Shown: one piece after another, positions 55,580-64,000 of the stretch
How the letters are laid out: each line of letters begins with the position of its first letter
How positions within the stretch are numbered: position 1 is the stretch's first letter
Source of the DNA: Geosiphon pyriformis
Taxonomy: Eukaryota > Glomeromycota > Glomeromycetes > Archaeosporales > Geosiphonaceae
NCBI GenBank assembly: GCA_016748015.1
Contig: JAAOMT010000735.1
Coordinates: forward strand, 254,256-318,255
Length of the DNA: 64,000 nucleotides
Direction of reading: 5' to 3'
Position numbers and translations under genes: made by a program
The notes under the pieces: model-generated
Seen by the model: the letters and a program-made list of their open reading frames with translations, nothing else
The model's database searches: none
Told to the model about the DNA's origin: nothing

Positions 55580-57060
55580 CTATTTCAAAGTAAACAAAAT
55601 AAAACAGAATTATTAAGAATCTATAGTGATTATTTTGAAGGATTTAAATCGAGATTACTGACTTCATTAGAATTTTAATCACCATCATCTCAACCAAATT
55701 TTGAAACTGTAATTTCTTGGAAAGTAATAGAATTAGAAGAGGAAGAAAACAAAGATCAGAAATTTAATTACCAAAACCTAATCCCAAAAAACCTGGAAAA
55801 TCAAACCCTAAATATTCAAACTCCAAAAAATCAGAACAATCCAAACTCCAACATAATTAATCAGCAACACTTACCTCCAGTAATCATGATCAATCAGCCA
55901 CCAATTGAACCAATTGCTGAACCAATTTAACAGCTTCAAGTACCACCTTAACAACAATCATAACAACCATTCCAACAACCACTACAACCACAACCAATGG
56001 CCTATGCACCAATTGCCAAAATTGAAAAATTTACTGATAAAGAAGATAACATGCAAGTGTGACTAAACAATGTGAAGAAAACCATTGCAGCCAATAAATG
56101 AAACAATGCCAGAGTACTTCAAGCCATTCCATACTTTTTCCAGAATACTGCCAACTTATGGTATCAAAGCTTGGCCAACAAATCTCAAAATTTTAACACA
56201 TTTAAGCTTGAGTTCTTACAATATTTTAACAATAATAATAGTATTAATTATCTAGCCAATACCTTCACTACTATTAAGCAAGAACTGAAGCAGTCACTAC
56301 TTATCTAAAATGCTTCCACAAGAATCTGTGCCAAATTTAGACAATACAGACCGATTATTTCACAGTACCACAAATTTTAAATTAATTTATCAGAGGTCTG
56401 TATAGTAGTATTCTCCAATATATATGTTTATTACACTTAACAAATCTTCAAGCAGTAGTTATCTATGTCTGAGATTTTGAAGCAGTTAAATTAGAAGCCA
56501 ACCATATCTAAGCTGTAAACCTAGTAATGAATAGTTTATCTGACCTGGATTCTAAATTGAAGCAGTTTAGTGATTCAATTAATCAGAAATTAGTGAAATA
56601 CTTAGTTAACAATCAAGCAATTTATTAATCTCCACAATGACATAATAATTCAGGAAACTCAAATTATTTCCAAAATCAGACACAGCCATTATTATTAACC
56701 AATCAACTGTGGTAAACAAAGATACATGTTTGCTACAATTATGGTAAACAAAGACACATTAGAATTAGTTGCTGAATTTATAGCAATATTACACAATCAG
56801 AAAATCAATACTGAAACTCTGATTGTCAGTTCCAAACTCCAAATTATTAATCAAACCCAGAACCATATTAACCATATTACTTATCCATAATATAGCAGCC
56901 AATCTATTAACCACCAATTTATCAGCCTTCAGCACTAGTAGTTTATCAACTGCAGCTTCAACCTATCTATTAACTGCAGCTTCAAACAATCTATCAGTCC
57001 CAACAAATTCAAACACTACCATCCAACTCAGCTCAATTAATCACTGAAACCCAAAGGCCA
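55580..57060 (+). pseudogene. Element D gag remnant
   Basis: Acidic/Asn-rich part (55.73-55.95 kb) and Gln/Pro-rich part, capsid-like part 56.0-56.6 kb (PYFFQNTANLWYQSLANKSQ; LEFLQYFNNNNSINYL). Zinc knuckle near 56.73 kb reads CYNYGKQRHIRI then a stop: second Cys is Tyr and the last Cys is lost. Stops mostly at former CAA/CAG and TGG codons. Confidence 0.65.
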
Positions 57061-57282
57061 AGAGTTACTCATACTTAACAAAACTGAGAGTCAGCAATAA
57101 TTATGCATCAACTAATTCCCAGTTCCTTAACTCAATCCTTAGAATCATAACAGTAAAGTTTAAGAACAGGATATATTTAAAATCCAAATTCTCAGAACTA
57201 TTTAAGTCTTCTAGTTACCCTAGAAGATGCCATATTTAACAACTTAAAAGCCAGACAAAAGCAGCCACTTACTAACAACATA

Positions 57283-57780
57283 TTGCCAGCAACTATTACT
57301 AAAAATGAATCACTTACCGCCATCTTTTCTTTTGAACTCGAGGAACCAGTTAAAATGCTATTATTCAATAGAACTGCCCTAGAATCAAAATTCATGACTG
57401 CAATGTATACAGATGTTAAAGTTGATAGTCAGCCCATTAAACTGATTTTAGACAGTAAATTAGCTGACAGCATCATCACCCGACAACTTATGGATCAATT
57501 AGGTTATTGAGTTGATCAACCTATCAGTACACAAATAATCATTGTAAATAGAGCAACAAAAATTCCAATAGGCAAAATTAACAACTTCTTTTTTGAAGTC
57601 AGTAATATTGTTGCACCAATTAAAGTCTTGATAATGAAAACAACCCAATATCAAGCACTAGTGGGTAACAACTGGTTGTCTAAAACCAATGCAGTGCTTG
57701 ATTGGACTACACAGAAGCTTTAACTCAGTCAGAATGGACAACATACACATATACCAGTCATATGTGATCACTTCAAAACT
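57283..57780 (+). pseudogene. Element D protease remnant
   Basis: FSFELEEPVKMLLFN, LILDSKLADSIITRQLMDQLG (D-S-K, active-site Gly lost), a stop, then PIGKINNFFFEV and ALVGNNWLSKTNAVLDW. Confidence 0.7.
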
Positions 57781-58625
57781 CTTCACACCCCAGTGTCACT
57801 AATCAAGCTTGAGAAAAAAAAACCTATTTGGGAAGTCTACCAAGTTTCTTGGGCCAACACCAAATACAATGAGTTATCACTAGTACTTTTTTGGAATAAC
57901 AAAAGGAAAAAAAAGGAAGAAAATGCACCAGAAAAAGACATCACCATAGAAAAAATAACTAGTGGCTGGAAAAGATTCTATTTACATGAGCCACTGAAAC
58001 AACTACCATATATTCTATTTAAATATTAAGATTATGATAAGAAACTTTCTTCTATGGGAGCTTGAATTGCACCCAACAAAGACTACTGAATGCAAACCCA
58101 CTATTACTACAAATTATGTTACAAAAAATAATATGATTACTTAAAGTGATAAGGCAAGTGGAACAACAAACTATGTTTCACTTGTAGAAAGCAGCTACTT
58201 AACAAAGAAATATGGAATGACATTCTTGGTTGAAGAAGAACATGCAATGTATTGTGTCAATACACAATCTTCATCAGCAACTGGGTGAGTTGTGAGACAC
58301 CTATAAACACTGCATGGCACCAAGTAATCTCTTACTTGGACAGTTACTTACATAACAAGAATGAGATCTAGAAAATGGCAAATGTCAAAGTTGAAGGCAC
58401 TTTAACTATTGAAATCTTAAAAATAAAGAATAACCCACCAAAACCAGTTAAAATCATTTTTATTCCCAACTCAGATGCATTTTTGGATACTGAAATAGGA
58501 CCAGAAGAATTCCATAAACACTACCAGAATTTAGCACCCACAAGAGAAGAGCAAGAACAATGTTTAGAGCAGCTAAACACTCAATTATATGATTACTGTT
58601 TGATTTCATATGACTTTTAATATTG
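57781..58625 (+). pseudogene. Element D linker and Cys-rich domain remnant
   Basis: A Lys/Glu-rich linker (57793-58029) leads to YDYDKKLSSMGA at 58030, where both Cys of CVDC are Tyr. Then KWNNKLCFTCRKQLLNKEIWNDI, TCNVLCQYTIFISNW, and the tail YDYCLISYDF, stop, YCNECNL at about 58.59-58.64 kb. The order matches C. Confidence 0.6.
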
Positions 58626-58662
58626 TAATGAGTGTAATCTCATTTACAATTTATCACCACAT

Positions 58663-59376
58663 ATGATTTACATAATCCCAAAGGAAGACAAACCAATCAA
58701 CAGCTACATATTAAAATTAGAATTACAATTCAATTCCAATTTAAACTCCAATAACAATGATAACAAAAATAACAGTTCCAGCTCTATTCAAAATAACAAT
58801 GAAAATAACAGCAATTCAGACTTCAATTCAAATCCAGAACAATATATTGTACTTTCTGATTTTACCAAGGAGCAGAAACTTAAACAATTTAGCAATAATA
58901 ATAAAAGTATTATGCCTGAATACATACATGATATTGATGCAGAGTTTAATCTGAGATATCCAGAAAAAGAAGCCATAAAATTGGAACCATATTTACACAC
59001 CTGCATTAATCTCAAAGTAGCACTAGAAATACCAGCAACAACAATAGTTCAATTAGCATTCAGGAGTAGTTTAGCAAAAAAGGGGATTAACATTAGAGAG
59101 AAAATAATTGATGCAGAATATGTAAGAAATATTATTGCTATGTTGCAAAATAATTCAGAAAAGATCTATATAATAAAGCCAAATAAAAAGATAACACAGG
59201 CAATATTCCTGCTTTTAGTTAAAATAACTCAATTAGTGTCAATAGGAAACTGGAAAAAATTTGGGATTACAGCTAAAAAGATTAGTGGATTTGAATTCAT
59301 GGATAAAATAGATATATTAGTTAACATGGCAGAGGAAAAAACTGTTAACAAGGGAGAAATTATCTCTATTCATTAA
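58663..59376 (+). pseudogene. Element D dUTPase remnant with Asn-rich leader
   Basis: 237 open codons. The first 80 are Asn/Ser/Glu-rich. Then motif 1 DIDAEFNLRY (Gly lost), motif 2 RSSLAKKG intact, motif 3 KIIDAEYVRNIIAML, motif 4 KKITQAIFLLL, and a motif 5 trace SGFEFMDKIDI. The long open frame despite lost motifs is notable, but the enzyme is dead. Confidence 0.75.
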
Positions 59377-59399
59377 TTAATTTCTATTCCACCATATAA

Positions 59400-60766
59400 C
59401 TAGTACATGTTAGCCATAGAAAAAAAAGTAAAGAATTAGGTTCAGATTTTTGAAGCAGAAGCAACACTTTGTGAATCAAGAAAGATTGAATTAGTTAATC
59501 TACACATACCAGCCAAAAACCACAGTCACATCAAAATTTCCATCTACAACAACACAGAAGATGTCATTAAGATACCAAAAAGAACTATTATTTGATATTT
59601 AACTACTGGAATCGAAAACCAACCACCAAATTTTATTTCAGACTTTCCACAACTATGTGAATATGTCAACATAATATCACAAACCATTTATGAACGAAAT
59701 AAATATTATTTGCTCTAACCAGAACAATTGGAACAAATAAACATGAGAAATCTAGACCCATTTTAATGTATACAACTCAAAATATTACTCAAAAATTTTA
59801 CTGACATCTTTGCAAGTAAAAACAAATTTGGCAGAACTGACATAATTCAGCACCAGATCAAGACTGAAGATATAATGCCAATTAAACAAAGAGCATACTA
59901 AGTACCACCAGCCAATCATAAAATCATTCATCAAGAAATCAATCAAATGCTTAACAATGGACTAATTTAGCCATCAATAAGCCCATAATTATTACCAATA
60001 GTACTAATCCATAAGAAAAATAGAAAAATCTACTTTTGTGTAGATTATAGAAAACTCAATGGTATAACTTGTGGAGACAGTTATCCAACTCCACAAATTC
60101 AAGAATTATTTGATGCTTTCAGAAAAAAGAAATGGTTCTCAACATTAAATCTAAATAATAGTTACTGGTAAGTAGCCATAAATTCAGAAAATAAGGAAAA
60201 AACAGCATTTATTACAAGAAAAAAGAATTTAGAATTTGAAGTGATGCTATTTGGCTTAATTAATACACCAGTCACATTTTAATGGCTAATAGAAATTGTT
60301 TATACCAGACTACTATAAAAATCAGTAGTTGTGTATTTAGATAACACCAATGTGTTCTCAAAAACATTTGATAATTATCTCTATTATTTCCAGTAAGTAT
60401 TTAAAAGACTAAGAAGAGCAAAATTGAAACTAAATACAACCAAGTGTTTTTTTGGCAAGACAGAACTCAAGTTTTTGGAACATATTGTAAGCAAAAAGAG
60501 CATTAAAACAGATTCAGATAAAATTGAAGTAGTAAAGTTCTTTCCAGTACTCACCAACCTGACCGAGCTACAAGCATTTTTGGAATTTACAGAGTATTAT
60601 TGTTGCTTTATCAAGAACTTTTCCAAACTGGCTCAACCATTGCATCATCTACAAACCAAAAATGTTAAATATAAATGAATTGAAACACAACAAGAAGCTT
60701 TTAATACACTAAAAAGAAAGCTCATTCAAGCTCTAGTACTAATTTATCCAAATCATAGCAAACCAT
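59400..60766 (+). pseudogene. Element D beta spacer and reverse transcriptase remnant
   Basis: Spacer: ISIYNNTEDVIKIPKRTII near 59.55 kb. RT: FCVDYRKLN near 60.04 kb, STLNLNNSYW near 60.14 kb (catalytic Asp now Asn), FEVMLFGLINTPVTF, VVYLDNTNVFS (YLDN at 60334-60345), then KCFFGKTELKFLEHIVSK. Stops throughout. Sequence stops at the solo LTR. Confidence 0.75.
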
Positions 60767-61764
60767 TATTACTGGAGGTTTTTTGGTCTCTTTTCTTAAA
60801 TGTTGATAATATTGATTTGCTGTGAATTCATGTTCTCAGGAAGTAGTTGAACCTCCAATAACTGAATTTATCTTCAAATTATCTTCTATAATTTGAACTT
60901 ACTGGACTTATAAATGGAATGGCCAATTCCTTGCCAGTTACTTTATGTAGTTACATTGTAGTAAATATCAACTCTTTCCCAGGAATTGCTCGTCTGGAAG
61001 CTTACTAAAATGTGTAATTACTTTGCTGTAAAAGTCAACTCTTCTACAGGAATCTCATCTGTAGGCTACCCTAATGATTGTAATAAGAAAAAAAAGAAAA
61101 ATAAAATAAAAGAAATGTAAAAGAAATAGAATTTTATCAAGAGAAACGTTTTCTATCTAGGCCTGGAGTCACTAACAGTTTACTGAAATTGGTAGCTAAT
61201 CAATTTCGAAATGTTAGTTGGGTTTTGGGGATTTTCCAAGTACAATAATTAAAGAATTTGGTTTTTTCAAATTATTTGATATTTATTTCTTTTTGTGTAT
61301 GTAGGAATGGTTCTAAGTGATAAATCTAAAGTAAGATACATTTTCCAGAAGAAAAAAGCTCTTCTTTTATACAACTTGTTGTAGTACTAGTCTATGAACT
61401 TGCACTTTTTCTCTTTGCTCAAATTTCAGCAAACTAAAGATACATTTTGATAAACTACAAGTTATTTCGCTGAACTATTGATTAATTTGGGTGAACTATT
61501 TATAATTTCGGCGAATTTCTGTAAATTTCGGCAAATTTCTTATAAATTTCGGCAAATTTTTGAATGTTACAAAGTTCAGGGTATTGTGTAATTTGATCAT
61601 CCTTTTTTCTGTTATACTAATTAGATTATTTTAATTGAATCGTGATATGTGATAATTGATTAAATAATAAATGATAATTTGAAATGATATTAATATACTA
61701 ATGAATTATAGAAATTATAAGGGTAATTTCATGCTAATTAATAGCTAAAATTCTACTGGTAACA
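60767..61764 (-). mobile_element. Solo A-type LTR inside D pol
   Basis: 998 bp, TATTACTGGAGG to GGTAACA, matching both A LTRs. CCAT flanks on both sides (60763-60766 and 61765-61768); removing LTR and one CCAT restores a continuous pol reading (SKPFIITT). Left by LTR-LTR recombination. Confidence 0.85.
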
Positions 61765-62120
61765 CCATTTATTATCACCACTAATGCATTAGGTCAAGCA
61801 TTAGGAACAGTACTATCACAAAAAAAACCAGATGGAAGAAAACATTCAGTAACATATACCAGCTGAAAAGAACTATAGAACACCAACACTAAAACATTTA
61901 GCAATTTATTAGGCTGTCATAAAATAGAAGAAATATTTAAGCCAGAAATTTGAGGTGCACATTGATCACAAAAGATTGACTTTAATCCAGAAACAAAAAT
62001 TTGGAGACAATTGACATGCAAAATGGAAAATAGCATTTTTGTTATATACTTTTACAGTACACTATAAAAAGTGAAAAAAAATGGAAATGCCAACAGTTTG
62101 TCATGAATAAAACAAATTTG
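61765..62120 (+). pseudogene. Element D RNase H remnant
   Basis: PFIITTNALGQALGTVLSQKKPDGR right after the solo LTR (first Asp now Asn), then a TYTS-stop stretch, KNYRTPTLKHLAIY and a degenerate C-terminal part near 61.95-62.1 kb. Confidence 0.65.
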
Positions 62121-62199
62121 AACATTTCAACCCAAAAATATAACAAAATCTAAACAGTTGAAACAAAATATAACAAAAAATAAACACACAAAAATATTA

Positions 62200-63560
62200 A
62201 CAATGTCAGCATTATATAAATACTCAATAGTTTAAAGAGAAATTATCTCAAAAGAAACAAAACAACATAAAACAACAATCAAAATATTTTATCACTTATC
62301 AAAGTATACTTTATTAGAAAAATAAAAAAGATCCAGATCAACCAACTAGAGTAATTATGAAGCCAGAAAAAGAGACAATACTGTTTAATATGCACTCAGA
62401 TCTAACAGTAAAACATTTCTACAAAGAAGCAACAATAAAAAGAACCAGAAAAAGATACTACTGGTCATTGATATATTCAGATATCATCTAATATGTTCAA
62501 AATTGTGATGCTTGTTAGAAAAGAAAAGGAACCAAACTCAGTAAACCATTGAGATCAAACAAAATGGAATAACCATTTAATTGTATTGGGATTAACTTAG
62601 TTAGACCATTAACAATAACTAGCAGAAGAAACAAATATATTGCAATAACCATAAATTATCTCATTAAATAGCCAGAAGCAAAAACAATTCAAAGAGCAGA
62701 TACAGAATCTGTTGCCAAATTTGTTTATCAAGATCTAATTTGTCAACATAGATGTTCAAAAGAACTATTATTAGATCAAGAAACTTATTTTGTAAACAGA
62801 ACACTAGCAAAATTAAGTTAAAGATTTGGAATCAAAAGACTATTATTATTACTATATCATCCACAAACAAATGGGTTAGTTGAAAGATTTAACAGAACAT
62901 TGTGTGAAGCAATTGCCAAAATCAGCCAAGAAAACCAGAACAAATAAGATTTGTGTATACTATCAGTATTATTTGCTTATCAGACAATAAAACAGAACAC
63001 TACACAAGCAATACCATTTGAATTAGTATATGGTAGAACAGCAACATTACCAGTTAAGATAGAAATCAACACATATCCAATTAAACCAATAACAGAAGAT
63101 AATTTCCAAGAAACATTGTTGAAAAAAACCTATAACTTAATAGAAATATTAGAAAACAAATAGTGAAGAGCAGCTAATAATATCCAAAAAAAACAAAAAA
63201 AACAAAAAAAAAGACACAATAACCAACTACCAAATAAACCAGTTGAATTCAAGATTGAAGACAAAGTACTTTTATATTATACCAAAATGAAAAAACAATA
63301 GAGTGGAAAATTTGACCTCAAATGGGATGAATCATTTTACATAGAAGAAATTATTGAAAATGGAGTTTATAAATTAAGATGGGACAACAAAATTTTAACC
63401 AAAGCAGCACATGGTAATTGACTGAAACCATATCATTATATAGTATTATCATCCACCAATAATATTCTACAACTGAGAGTACAACAAATACTAGTTCAAC
63501 CAGATGAAATTCCATGAGATTTGGAACCAATCATAATTATTGAATTAAACATGTCAAATT
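62200..63560 (+). pseudogene. Element D integrase remnant
   Basis: Zinc region near 62.40-62.52 kb (KRYYWSLIYSDII, NCDAC). Core: CIGINLVRPL (first Asp now Asn), LLLDQETYF (Asp kept), NGLVERFNRTL (Glu kept). Open tail 62951-63163. KKQ-stop-SGKF at 63.30 kb repeats the TGG to TAG change seen in A, while WDE (WDGPF) is kept. Confidence 0.75.
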
Positions 63561-63569
63561 AATTAACCA

Positions 63570-64000
63570 AAGAAATATATAAAAACATGATAGACATGAT
63601 AGAAGATATCAAAAAAATAGAAATTACTGACAAGATTTACTCACTAGCACAACAACTCTTTTAATTAATTCAACAATGGAATATAAAAATTACTATTAAC
63701 TAATAAACTATTTAATACAAAGATATTAGGAAAATACCCCAATACAGAGTACAGAGAAAACCAGAAAACACTGTCAACAAAATAATTTTAAAAGTAAAAG
63801 TGGCAATAGAAGAGCCAACAAATATCACCTCATATTAAAAATTAACCAAAAAAACTTGGAGATGATAAATACAAGAATTTCCAAAGAACTTTTGTTATTT
63901 CCACTTGGAACAACATCTGAATATTAAAAACTTATATACAGATAAGACAAAGTAATTATTTGATTCAGAAATATTATAACAACTTAAGCAATTCATGAAA
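63570..64000 (+). pseudogene. Element D post-integrase ORF, cut by window end
   Basis: NMIDMIEDIKKIEITDKIYSLAQQLF, VNKIILKVKVAIEEPT, FPKNFCYFHLEQHLNIKNLYTDKTK: same order as in H (21.28-21.66 kb). Stops at former Gln and Trp codons. Confidence 0.6.

Larger units (their letters stand above)
55562..64000 (+). mobile_element. Element D: Ty3/gypsy element, C-like, runs off the window
   Basis: Plus orientation. It is split from its probable 5' LTR (34402-34929) by B and by the gap, and split in pol by a solo LTR. Same domain order as C and close to it in sequence, with many more stops. The 3' end lies outside the window. Confidence 0.8.

Overview
The window looks like nuclear DNA of a very AT-rich, transposon-bloated fungus. 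The best guess is an arbuscular mycorrhizal fungus (Glomeromycotina, Rhizophagus-like). The reasons are two ordinary eukaryotic housekeeping genes (COG8, and COQ10 with two short introns), long AT-rich spacers with small GC-richer islands, and massive nested Ty3/gypsy retrotransposons carrying a dUTPase. The organism assignment is inference; no rRNA, tRNA or barcode gene was found.

Layout. 1-4973: AT-rich spacer with GC-richer repeat remnants that share a GGTCACGTGT-like motif. 5049-7145 (+): COG8, a Golgi tethering-complex subunit. 7809-8647 (-): COQ10, a mitochondrial coenzyme Q-binding START protein in three exons, convergent with COG8. 8818-9012 (-): a coding-like orphan fragment. 9061-10796: AT-rich spacer. 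10797-24553 (-): element A, a Ty3/gypsy element with two LTRs. Its gag is split by element H (18889-22806, +), a deletion derivative whose own 5' LTR is split by a solo LTR (19579-20463). 24554-25434: leader and LTR of another element (G) into which A appears to have inserted. 25435-about 30860 (+): element F, a fossil Ty3 element decayed almost to pure AT. About 31680-34300 (-): a decayed, transposase-like multidomain gene. 34402-34929 (+): an LTR running into an assembly gap (34930-35828).

From there to the end is one nest. Element D (+, internal part 55562-64000, probably with the 34402 LTR as its 5' LTR) is split by element B (-, 35829-55561). B's gag is split by element C (-, 43515-53454). 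D's pol is also split by a solo A-type LTR (60767-61764).

Elements A to D share one layout in transcription order: N-terminal gag helical region, capsid and zinc-knuckle gag, aspartic protease, an uncharacterised Cys-rich domain, dUTPase, a small beta-rich spacer domain, reverse transcriptase/RNase H, integrase, and a conserved post-integrase ORF that runs to the polypurine tract or into the 3' LTR. Every copy is broken by stops, frameshifts, deletions or lost catalytic residues. The damage is mostly G:C to A:T.

The most noteworthy points are the conserved Cys-rich module between protease and dUTPase, the post-integrase ORF, an LTR motif complementary to the primer-binding site that recurs in five LTR groups, and the template-switch structure of element H.
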